DNA of 64,000 nt from NCBI RefSeq assembly GCF_021513275.1, contig NZ_CP090978.1, positions 1,426,001-1,490,000 of the forward strand, in the 5' to 3' direction. Positions within the stretch are counted from its first letter, which is position 1. Each line of letters begins with the position of its first letter. This document shows, one piece after another, positions 8,528 through 19,900 of this stretch. Source of the stretch: Paenibacillus hexagrammi. GTDB lineage: Bacteria > Bacillota > Bacilli > Paenibacillales > NBRC-103111. The translations under genes and the position numbers were made by a program. The notes under the pieces were generated by a model. It did no database searches. It was not told the origin of the DNA and saw only the letters and a list, made by a program, of their open reading frames with translations.

Positions 8528-9277
8528 ATGTCACAATCGGTTGTTGATGTGTGTGAAGTGGAGCCGGGTATTGTTCAAATCACGATGCAGGACCGGGTTC
8601 ATAAAAATACGTTTTCGGAGGAATTAGTCTGCGGCTTGATTCAAGCCTATGAAACGATTCATGCAAACCCGAACTATAAGGTTGCGGTTGTGACCGGGTA
8701 TGACAGCTATTTTTCTTCAGGCGGAACGAGGGAAGGGTTGTTATCCATATACGAAGGACGGGAAAAGTTTACCGACGTCAATATTTACAGCCTTCCCCTA
8801 AATTGCAGGATACCTGTGATTGCTGCCATGCAGGGGCATGGCATTGGCGGCGGATTTGTATTGGGTTTATATTCGGATTTCGTAATTCTCAGCAGGGAAA
8901 GTATGTATACCGCCAACTTTATGAAATACGGATTTACGCCTGGCATGGGCGCGACGTATATGCTGCCCAAGAAACTGGGATTTAGTTTGGCCGAGGAAAT
9001 GCTGCTAAGCGCCGGTGGTTATCGGGGAGCAGAGCTTGAAAAACGAGGAGTTCCATTCCGGGTGCTCCCGAGGGATGAGGTTCTGGGACAGGCACTGGAA
9101 TTGGCTAGACAAGTGGCTGAAAAGCCGAGAATATCATTAATTACCTTAAAGGATCACTTGGTAAAAACGATTCGGGAGGAACTCCCCTTCGTTATCGAAC
9201 AGGAAATTGCCATGCATGAAACAACCTTCCATCAAGATGAGGTTAAACATCGAATCATGGAATTATTCGGCAAATAA
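8528..9277 (+). CDS. pksI: PksI-like decarboxylating enoyl-CoA hydratase (ECH2)
   Basis: The protein has 249 residues from ATG 8528; an in-frame ATG at 8522 directly abuts the AAGGAG ribosome site and is less likely. It closely resembles PksI: MQDRVHKNTFSEEL, YFSSGGTREGL, AAMQGHGIGGGFVLG and MKYGFTPGMGATY. In the family it decarboxylates the glutaconyl-ACP made by PksH to leave a methyl-branched enoyl chain. It is the last accessory gene before PKS1, separated by about 18 bases. A paralogous domain is fused to the N terminus of PKS2 (25355-26085). Confidence 0.92.
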   Translation: MSQSVVDVCEVEPGIVQITMQDRVHKNTFSEELVCGLIQAYETIHANPNYKVAVVTGYDSYFSSGGTREGLLSIYEGREKFTDVNIYSLPLNCRIPVIAAMQGHGIGGGFVLGLYSDFVILSRESMYTANFMKYGFTPGMGATYMLPKKLGFSLAEEMLLSAGGYRGAELEKRGVPFRVLPRDEVLGQALELARQVAEKPRISLITLKDHLVKTIREELPFVIEQEIAMHETTFHQDEVKHRIMELFGK

Positions 9278-9295
9278 TGGAGAGAGGGTTTATTG

Positions 9296-10999
9296 ATGAA
9301 TCCTAGAGATATTTTGCATGCGCTGCGGGGACGTGAAATAAGTCTTGAAGATGCAAAAAAAGAATTGGCAAAAACCATACATACGGAAACAAATAGTCAG
9401 CATCTGGGGAACAAGGACCTGACTCGCCAAATGGATCGTAAGGATGCTGTCGCCATTGTCGGGATGTCTGCTAGGTACCCCGGTGCGGATGAATTAGACC
9501 AATATTGGGATAACCTAGCCTCTGCCCAAAATGCTGTCCGGGAAATTCCGGCTTCGCGCTGGGATGTGAATGCGTACTATGATTCGCACCCTAATCAACG
9601 GGGGAAATTGAACTGTAATTGGATGGGGATGTTGGATGATATCGAATATTTTGATCCTGCATTTTTTCATATTCCGTTAGCGGAAGCGGAGACTATGGAT
9701 CCTCAGCAGCGCATTTTCCTGCAGGAGGCATATAGAGCGTTTGAGGATGCGGGATACAGCCGCCGCTTGCTAAGCAGCAAGAAATGCGGTGTGTATCTTG
9801 GGATTGCGGGTAATGAATATGGCATGATGCTCTATAAAAATAAGGCTGAAGCCATGGACACGACCGGTAACAGCTCTGCCATAGCTGCGGCACGCATCGC
9901 TTATTATTTGAATTTAACAGGGCCTGCAATCTCCGTAGACACAGCCTGTTCTTCCTCCCTGGTTGCAGCACATTTGGCGTGCCAGGCATTATTAAACCGC
10001 GAAATTGATATGGCGTTGGTAGGAGGCGTAAGCCTGTATCTGACGCCTGATAGATATATAAGCATGTGTGCAGCTGGAATGCTGTCACCTGGCGGCCATA
10101 GCAAAGCTTTTGACAATCATGCCGATGGATTTGTGCCGGGCGAAGGTGCCGGAGCATTGGTGCTAAAAAGACTGAGTGACGCCGAGGCGGATCGTGACTC
10201 TATATACGGCGTTATTATCGGTTCGGGAATCAATCAAAACGGCAATACGAACGGAATTACCGCTCCCAGTAAAAACTGCCAGATGCAGTTGGAGCGGGAG
10301 ATCTATGATAAGTATCAAATTGATCCAGAGCGGATCGGATATGCTGAAATGCATGGGACAGGGACGAAGCTGGGTGACCTTATCGAATTGGAAGCAATGT
10401 CGACGGTCTTTAAGGAAAAGACAAGCCGGAGGAATTATTGTGCGATAGGTTCGGTAAAAGGCAATATCGGGCATGTATCGGCAGCCGCCGGGGTGGCAAG
10501 TATTCAGAAAGTGCTGCTAAGTATGAGGCATCAGATGCTAGTACCGACATTACATTTTAAAAGTCCAAATGAGCACTTCGATTTCAAGACTTCCCCATTT
10601 TATGTGAATACCGAATTAAAACCTTGGGAGTCTCCATCTGGCGTTCCAAGGCAGGCTTGTGTGAGTTCATTCGGATTTAGCGGCAGCAATGCCCATCTTG
10701 TTATTGAGGAGTATCCGGCCCCAGACAAACATGTTTCCTCATTGTCCGGCGGCAAATCCGATTCTCCGTTATTGTTCATCCTGTCGGCGAAAAGCGAGAA
10801 CCAGCTGCGATTCTATGTAAAGTCGTTGAAGAATTTCATCCAATCTCACTCTGAGCCCGATTTGGCAGATATCGCATACACGTTGCAGGTCGGCCGGGAA
10901 GCGATGGAGCACCGTATTGCTTTTTTGCAGATTCAAGGGAGTCCGCTGTCGAGGTTATGGAAGCGATTCTGGAAAATCGTCAGCCTGCAGGCGTGTTGA
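9296..10999 (+). CDS. Trans-AT PKS1, first segment: docking helices and KS1
   Basis: This is the 5' part of a roughly 5,300-residue PKS. The start is ATG 9296 behind GGAGAGAGG at 9279-9287. The first 30 residues (RDILHALRGREISLEDA) form a helical-hairpin docking motif. KS1 spans about 9443-10714 with nucleophile Cys in DTACSSS (codon 9947-9949), HGTGTKLGD and NIGH, all intact. No AT follows, as expected for trans-AT systems. The frame is lost at T TTT TTG (10921-10927): homologous linker sequence continues one base back (FFADSRESAVEV), and the wrong frame ends at 10999. The heptamer matches a -1 slippery site but is also a T6 run prone to sequence error. Confidence 0.9.
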   Translation: MNPRDILHALRGREISLEDAKKELAKTIHTETNSQHLGNKDLTRQMDRKDAVAIVGMSARYPGADELDQYWDNLASAQNAVREIPASRWDVNAYYDSHPNQRGKLNCNWMGMLDDIEYFDPAFFHIPLAEAETMDPQQRIFLQEAYRAFEDAGYSRRLLSSKKCGVYLGIAGNEYGMMLYKNKAEAMDTTGNSSAIAAARIAYYLNLTGPAISVDTACSSSLVAAHLACQALLNREIDMALVGGVSLYLTPDRYISMCAAGMLSPGGHSKAFDNHADGFVPGEGAGALVLKRLSDAEADRDSIYGVIIGSGINQNGNTNGITAPSKNCQMQLEREIYDKYQIDPERIGYAEMHGTGTKLGDLIELEAMSTVFKEKTSRRNYCAIGSVKGNIGHVSAAAGVASIQKVLLSMRHQMLVPTLHFKSPNEHFDFKTSPFYVNTELKPWESPSGVPRQACVSSFGFSGSNAHLVIEEYPAPDKHVSSLSGGKSDSPLLFILSAKSENQLRFYVKSLKNFIQSHSEPDLADIAYTLQVGREAMEHRIAFLQIQGSPLSRLWKRFWKIVSLQAC

Positions 11000-13900
11000 C
11001 TGCGCAGTTGAATAGGAATGAAGCGAGTGAAGAGGAGGTAACCCTTCTTGTTCAACGTAGAGAATGGCGGAAAATAGCAGAATTATGGGTGAACGGATTA
11101 CAGCTCGATTGGGATAGCTTGTATGATAATTCAAGACCTAGACGGGTTCATCTTCCTGCCTATCCTTTTGCTAAGGAGCTCTGCTGGGTTCAGGAACTTT
11201 ACAACGGAAACGCTGGGATAATTAGCACTCGAAGCGTTGATTCATCCCAACCGGACAGTAAGAATTCCGCTGTTCCTGAGGTTTATGCTTATGACGAGCC
11301 TTATTTACAGGATCATAAGGTCGGAGGCGAACCTGTTCTTATTGGAATGACTCATGCAAGCCTGGCAATCAATGATTTTTTTAGAGCATTTCCAGAGGAA
11401 AACAACGTTCATCTCCATGGACTTCATTTTATAAAGCCTGTTGAAATTAAAAAAGGGCAGCATGCGGAAATTGCGATTGAGTCTGAACAAATCGGGGATC
11501 ATGCTGATTTTCGTGCTGTTTACCGATATCGCTTGGATGAGGCGTGGGATCTGAGTGCTACGGGCACATTACGCAAGTCTTCATTCGCAGGCGGCAGCAT
11601 CAATTTGGAGGAATTACAGGGTGAGTTGGAAGAGCTGAAAGCTTTCGAACATATTTATTCCGACAATCCTGCTATTCAAGTTGGAGATACCTTTAAAAAT
11701 ATAAGCCGAATTTATGCTGGACATGACCGGGTGCTTGCCAGAGTGGATTTGACTCAAGCGCTTCAGGAAGAAAAGCATACGTATGCAACGCATCCGCTCA
11801 TGATATATAACGCCTTCCAGGCGGTAGTTCCGCTTTTGGGCCGACAAGACATGAATGGCGGATTTCTGCCCTTTGGGATTAAAGATATGTATGTTCAGCA
11901 GACCGGCAAGCTGGAGTCATTTTGGTTATTGGTAACGCTAAGGAAGTTTTCGGGAGAGATGGCGATTTTCGATGCGGATGTGATGAATGATCGCTCACAG
12001 GTTATTGCGAGTTTTTCAGGATGCTCCTCGAAAAGGCTTCGATCTGCGGCGCAAAGTCATTCCGGCAGCCGGATATTAGAAGAGGATGCGACGCATCAAG
12101 GACAAAGCCAAAACAGTTCGGGTGAATACAAGCCTGTGGTGACTGGGGCAGCATCCCACCTTTCAGGTAAAGTACAAAAATATTTGAGAGACAAGCTGTG
12201 CAGCATCATACCCGGATACAAGAAAACGTCCAATATTGAGATTAATTTAATGGATTTGGGCGTGGGGTCTTCGGATTTTATTGCACTGACCCGCGAGATT
12301 GAAAGAGAAGCAAACATTGAGCTGAGTCCTGCATTGTTTTTTGAGTACCCGAATGTGAAGGAGCTTACAAAGTTCTTTTCACAAGAGCACGGGGATGCGT
12401 TTGTTCAGCTTCTTGAGTCCGGTTCAAGGAACCAGTCGAAGCCTGAGATCGTCCGTGACAACAGGCAGGCTTCACAAGAAACGATCAACGCCGAACCTAA
12501 CAAATTCGTACCGTCAACCAGCCAGACCTGGTCCGAACCTGCTAGAGATGAGATTGCTGTCATAGGGATTCATGGAACCTTTGCTGGGGCATCTGATTTG
12601 GAACAGTTTTGGAATAATTTGAGGGAAAAAACAGACGTAATCACAGAGATTCCTCTGGACCATTGGGATTACCGTCCTTGGTATGATCCCAATCCTGAGA
12701 CTCAAGATAAGACCTACTGTAAGTGGGGCGGCTTTATCGAAAATGTAGATAAATTTGATGCGGAATTTTTCCATATTTCCCCTCGTGAAGCAGAGTGGAT
12801 GGATCCTCAGCTCCGGCTTATGCTGCAAAGCATTTATGCTGCAGGGGAAGATGCAGGCGTCATGAACAGGCTGAGAGGTACAGACACAGGAGTATTTATT
12901 GGGGCTTGCTGCCACGATTATAAAGATTTGATTGCCGAAAAGAATCTTCCCGTTGATCCTTATGTCGGTATAGGTACATCTCAGACGATACTTGCCAATC
13001 GCATTTCGTTTTTCCTTGACTTGAAAGGTCCGAGTATTGCCATAGATACGGCGTGTTCATCCTCCTTGTTCGCATTGCATTACGCGTGCCAGGCGTTAAG
13101 AAATAAAGAGTGCAGCATGGCTTTTGTAGGTGGAGCGAATCTGCTCCTATCTTCTTGGCATTACCGTTACTTCAGCAGTATGGGGGCATTATCGCCTTCA
13201 GGACGCTGCCATACTTTCGATGAAGCTGCAGACGGTTATATTCCAGGGGAATGTGTTGCCAGTATGCTGTTGAAGCCGCTGGATCAGGCCATTAAAGATG
13301 GAGACCGTGTTTATGCGATTGTCAAAGGTTCGGCCGCCCTGCATGGAGGATATACGCCGTCTATAACTGCACCAAGCGTAGCGGGAGAAGAGAATGTTAT
13401 TGTGAAAGCTTGGGAGGATGCAGGAGTGCCTCCTGAAACCATCAGCTATATAGAAGCTCATGGCACAGGTACAAAGTTAGGCGATCCGATTGAAATGAAT
13501 AGTTTAAAAAGAGCGTTCAAGCATTTTACAGGGAATGAAGGGTTCTGTGCTGTAGGCTCAGTAAAGGCTAATATCGGTCATGCAGAAGGTGCAGCTGGTA
13601 TAGCAAGCGTAGTCAAAGTTATTCTCCAAATGAAACATCGTCAGATACCGGCTTTGCCCATGTTCAATAAGTTGAATCCTTATATTGATTTGGATAAGTC
13701 GGCACTATACATAAATCGAGAATTAGAAGATTGGAAGTGTCCCGAAGGTACGCCTAGACGCGCCGGAGTAAGTTCTTTTGGTATGTCAGGTGCTTATGCC
13801 CATGTTGTGCTGGAGGAATATATTCCCCAGGAAATAGCAAAGCCCGCTATTGTAGGGATTTCCCAAAATCCAACTGTAATTGTTTTATCCGCCAGAAATA

Positions 13901-16900
13901 ATGAACGGCTTAAGGCGCGGGCAAAACAGCTGATAGCATTTATTAGGAAAGGTCAAGTTTCCGACGGCGATCTGCCTGACATAGCATATACGCTTCAGGT
14001 CGGGCGAGAAGCCATGGATGAGCGCATGGGCATGATCGTGAGCTCAATTTCCGAGCTTGAGGAAAAGCTGCAAAGTTTTGTGGAAGAATCGGATCTTGCT
14101 GAAGATGTGTACTGGACCCAAGGGAAGCAAAGCAAAGAACATGTCGCCGTACTCATGGAAGATGAAGATTTTGAAAAAATAATCGATGTCTGGACACAAA
14201 GAAGCAAATATGGAAAGATTTTAGACCTTTGGGTCAAAGGCTTGAACTATGATTGGAACAGACTCTATGAGGGCTTCAAGCCAAGTATCATCAGTTTGCC
14301 AACGTATCCCTTCGCAATGGAGCGCTATTGGGTTCCTGACATGGACGTCAAGCCAGACAGTGGTGCGGCTGTTATCCACCCATTCCTGCATCAGAACACA
14401 TCGGATTTATCCGAGATGAGGTTTAGCACAACCTTTAACGGGCAGGAGTTTTTCCTTACAGATCATAGGGTAAAAGGCGGGAAGGTTCTTCCTGGTGTTG
14501 CCTATTTGGAAATGGCCAGAACAGCAGTTTATCATGCGCTAGGGAACATGCACGAAGCCAAGGCTCAAATTCTCCTCAAAGATGTGGTTTGGATAAGGCC
14601 AGTCGTGGTCGCTGACCTGCCTGTGGAGATCCATATCGGGTTGTACCCCAAGGAAGACGGCACGATTGATTACGACATCTACAGTGTTCCTGAAACAGAA
14701 GCGGAAGATTGTGTGATACACAGTCAGGGCAGTGCGGTAGTCATTCCGGGAACAAAGTCGCCTGTGCTGAATCTGCAGGCTTTGCAGGCAGAGTGCGGAC
14801 AGGGCAAGATTTCATCCGACCAATGTTATGAAGTGTTTCGTGCTATGGGAATGGACTATGGTCCAGCATACCGTGGAATTGTAGAAATCTATAAAGGCGC
14901 TGAGCAGGTGCTGGCCAAACTGTCACTGCCCGATTTCCTTTCCAATACGAAGGAACAGTATGTCATGCATCCCAGCTTGATGGATTCTGCTTTGCAGTCG
15001 TACATAGGGTTAATGATGTATGCCAATGGAGATCCAAGACGTCCCAATAAGCCGGTTATGCCCTTCGCTCTGGAGGAACTTGAGATTTTTGATACATGCC
15101 ATTCAACGATGTGGGCTCTAATCCGGTATAGTGATCATGCTGCTGCAGGGGATAAGTTGGAGAAAACCGATATTGATTTATGTGATGAACAAGGCAGAGT
15201 ATGTGTAAGGATGAAAGGTGTTTCATCCCGGATGCTGGAAAGGGATCTCCAATTCAGCCATGTGCCGCAAACGGGTTCCACTGAATACGCAGGCTGGACA
15301 GCAACAGGTCCGGTCATGCTTGCTCCTGTGTGGGATGCTGTTAAGCTGGAAATGGGGCAGAGCTTTCCGGCTGCTGCAGATCGCGTAGTGGTGATAGGCG
15401 GAGATCAAGACAATTGGGAAATGCTTAAACGCAGCTGCCCGCACATGGACGTATGGGTGACCCAATACGGGGAATCTATGGAAGAACTGGCGAGTAAAAT
15501 GGAAGAGTATGGTCCGATTGACCATTTGATTTGGATGGCGCCTTCTCAACCTTTAGAATCCGCAGCTAGTGAGGTATGTATTGCAGATCAGGAATGTGGT
15601 GTTCTCCATCTTTTTAAAGTAATGAAAGCGCTGCTTCAACTGGGATATGACGCCAAGGATTTGGGTTGGACCGTGATTACGGTACAAACGCAGCCCATTC
15701 ATAAAAACGACGCGGTAAACCCGGCGCATGCAAGTGTCTATGGTCTTATGGGCACAATGGCCAAGGAATACCCGAATTGGAAGACGCGGGTAATAGACTT
15801 GGAAGCCGGCTGTGAATGGCCCGTTCAAGAAATGTTCGCTCTGCCCTCAGACCCCCGCGGGGATGCTTGGGTGTACCGTAATCAAGAATGGTACAGGCAG
15901 AAGCTAATTCCGGTGCGTGATATCCCTTCGGGCGAACCTATGTATAGACACGGTGGCGTATATGTAGTGATCGGAGGAGCAGGCGGCATCGGAGAAGCTT
16001 GGAGCGAATATGTTATCCGTAACTGGCAAGCGCAGGTTGTATGGATCGGACGTAGGGACAAGGATGCGGCTATTCAAGCTAAGTTGGAGAGGTTGGCAGC
16101 CCTGGGGCCGGAGCCTGTTTATCTATGTGCCGATGTAAGTGACCGGAAGGCGCTTCAAGAGGCTTATGATGAAATCAAAGTGAAACATTCGAAGATTCAT
16201 GGAGTGGTTCACTCTGCCATTGTGCTGCTGGACCAAAGCCTTGCAAACATGGATGAGGAAAGATTCAAGGCCGGGCTTACAGCCAAGGTGGATGTGAGTG
16301 TGCGGATAGCTCAGGTTATGCAAGAAGAGCCCTTGGATTTCGTGCTGTTCTTTTCTTCGATGATTTCATTCCTGAAATCTGCCGGACAGGGTAATTACGC
16401 TTCTGGGTGTACCTTTAAGGATGCTTTTGCCCATCAGCTGGCACTTGAACGGGACAGTGCGGTGAAGGTGATGAATTGGGGATATTGGGGGAGCGTCGGA
16501 ATCGTAGCCTCCAAGTCCTACCAGGAACGAATGGTTCAGGCAGGCATAGGTTCCATTGAGCCTTCAGAGGCTTGGAAAGCTTTGGAATCGCTTTTTGATG
16601 CTCCAATGAACCAAATGGCCTTTATGAAAACCACAAAACCGTTGGTTTTGGATGGAATGGATGTACAGGACTCGATTACAGTCTACCCAGATGGTCCTGA
16701 AATTGGCGTTCAACTGATGCACAAATCTGTTCCGCCTGCTCATATGGTGAGCACAGGGGTATCACTGGATGAAATGAAGGCGGTCTTGACACAAATAGCG
16801 AGTGAATTAATTCATGTTCATGCTGATCAAATAGATCCCGATGTTCGTTTAACGGAATGCGGATTTGATCCTTACAAAGCAGCAGAGTTTGCGGACAGGC

Positions 16901-19900
16901 TCCGTGAAGCGTGTGGTCTTGAACTCTCTCACACTGAACTTTTTGAACATGAAACCATCCACAAACTGGCAGGGTATTTGGCAGAAGAATACAGGAATGT
17001 GTGCACAAGACAAGAGTTTCAGTTGGAGGACGAACAAGCGGGGACGCTGAAGCAAAAGGAAGAATTAGACAATCTGCTGTGCAAGCTGCTTTGGGGACAG
17101 CTGCAGTCCATGGAGGTATTTGCAGAAGAGAATACGGCTGCAGCAGATCTTAAGGAAAAAAGCGGGATTTGCTCCTTATACGACAAGTGGCTGGAAGAAA
17201 GTATCGCGGTCTTAGCCCGGAATAACTATATCAGGCTTGATGGAGCCGCATTCAAGGTGCTTACCGATGCAAGAGAGGTGGATCTTGAAGCAGCATGGCA
17301 GGAATGGGATCGGAAGAAGGGCGACTGGCTGGAACATCCAGATATGAGAGCCCAGGTGGCATTATTAGAGGCCATGCTGGGTTCATTGCCGCAAATTCTT
17401 ACCGGTAAGGTCCAGCCTACTGACATTATGTTCCCGAATTCCTCCATGGAGTTAGTGGAAGGGGTTTACAAGAACAATCCGTCAGCGGATTACTATAACG
17501 AGGTATTATCCGACTTAGTGACAGCATATGTAGCTGAGCGAATAGAGCAAGACCCGTCAGCGCAGGTGAGGATTATCGAAATCGGGGCGGGCACCGGAGG
17601 AACCAGCAGCATGGTCCTCAAGAAGCTGGGCCCGTATCGGGAGCATATTGGCGAATATTGCTATACCGACGTTTCGAGAGCTTTTCTGATCCATGCGGAG
17701 AAAGAGTATGGTCCTGAGAATCCTTATTTGACCTACAGGATTTTTAATGTGGAGCAGCCTGTTGGAGAACAGAATATCGAGTTAGGTGCGTATGATTTGG
17801 CAATCGCCGCCAATGTATTGCATGCCACAACCCATATTCGTCATACCTTGCGCAATGCAAAGGCATTACTTAGAAAGAACGGCCAGCTTCTTCTAAATGA
17901 GCTTATTACCAATTCTCTGTTTGCCCACTTGACCTTTGGTCTATTGGAAGGATGGTGGCTGTACGAAGATCCAGCTCTACGCATTCCGGGATGTCCGGGG
18001 TTATCCGCGCAAGCTTGGAGGAAGGTGCTGGAAGGCGAAGGATTCCATTCGGTATGTTTCCAGATTCCTGAGGCGAATGGTTTGGGGCAGCAGATCATTA
18101 CTGCTGCAAGTAATGGAGCTGTAAGACAAAAGCAAGGGTTCAAGCCAGAAGAATGGCCTGCATGGAAGAAAGACAATAAAGCCGCTTCTGAAGCAGCGGT
18201 TCCTGTGGAAGTTAAGGTTGTCCAGAAAAAGAACGTGAAGCAGGCAGGCGGGAAAGCAGCGGATTCATTGCAGGAGAAAAGCACGGCGTATATAAAAAAA
18301 CTGGTAGCTGATACGCTCAAGTTTCCTGTTGATAAAATAGACACTGCAGAGCCTCTGGAAAGATACGGAATTGATTCGCTTTTGGTTGTTCAATTAACCA
18401 ATACCATGCGAAAGGTATTCAATCATGTCAGCAGTACCTTATTTTTTGAGTATCAAACTATTGACGCTTTGGTCGGGCATTTTATGAAAACTCAAAGGGA
18501 TTCGTTATTAGCTCTGTTAGGCGAGGAAGAGGCTCAGACTTTCGAGGAAATTCCGGGAATTGATGAAACTGCCGCCCCGCTGGCGTATAGGCTGCCAGTA
18601 CCGATGCCGAGGCGAGGAGGACGATTTCTGCAGCACAGTTCTGTAGGAACTGAAGCGAACGCCCCGCGGGTTTCGGAAGTTCGGGATATTGCCATTATCG
18701 GCCTCGCAGGGCGTTATGCCCAAGCCAATAATATCGCTGAACTTTGGGAACATTTAAAGACCGGCAGCAATTGCATTACTGAAATTCCTAAGGACCGTTG
18801 GGATTGGAAGCAATACTATCATGAAGAAAAAGGCAAAAAGGGCTATATATACAGCAAATGGGGAGGATTTATTGACGATATTGATAAATTCGATCCCTTA
18901 TTTTTCAAGATTTCTCCCGCAGAAGCTGAGATGATGGACCCGCAGGAGAGGCTGTTTTTGGAAGTTGTGTATGCGGGCATTGAAGACGCCGGTTATACGC
19001 CGCTAAATCTTTGCGAAAGCAGAAAAGTCGGAGTGTTTGCCGGAGTTATGAACGCCAACTACCCAACAGGGGTCAGCTATTGGTCCATCGCAAACCGGAT
19101 TTCGTACCTATTTAACTTCCAGGGGCCGAGTTTGGCGGTAGATACCGCATGTTCTTCATCCTTGACAGCTATTCATTTAGCCTTGGAAAGTCTGTACAGC
19201 GGCATGAGTGATTGTGCTATTGCAGGCGGAGTCAATTTAATCGTAGACCCGGCTCACTACATGAGGCTGGCGTCTATGACCATGATCTCTCCCGGAGACC
19301 AGTGCAAGGCTTTTGGAGATCAAGCCGACGGATTTGTTGACGGCGAAGGCGTTGGGGCTGTTATATTAAAGCCTTTGGCGAAGGCGATTGCCGATGGGGA
19401 CCATATTTACGGAGTGATCAAAGGGAGTGCGTTGAACGCGGGAGGGAAGACCAACGGATATACGGTGCCCAATCCCCATGCACAGTTCCAACTGGTTGTA
19501 GATGCCTTGAAGCGCGCAGGCGTCCATCCACGGACTGTCAGTTACCTGGAGGCCCACGGAACGGGCACAGAGCTGGGAGATCCGATTGAAATTGCCGGAT
19601 TGACAAGAGCTTTTGAGCAAGAAACTGAGGAAAAGCAATTTTGCGCAATCGGCTCGGTCAAGTCGAACATTGGACATTGCGAAAGTGCGGCAGGTATTGC
19701 CGGAATGACAAAAGTACTGCTGCAGTTGAAAAACCGTCAGTTGGTGCCTTCGCTTCATGCAAAGGTTCTTAATCCAAACATTGACTTTGGAAGTACCCCA
19801 TTTATTGTTCAACAAGAGCTGGCGGAGTGGAAAAGGCCGGTAGCAAGGATTGACGGAGTCGTCAGAGAATACCCGAGAATTGCCGGTATTTCATCCTTTG

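Noticed and set aside
10957-10959. ATG at 10957 as the start of a separate giant PKS gene
   Set aside because: It lies inside a post-KS linker, has no ribosome site, and homologous sequence continues upstream in the same frame to about 10927.
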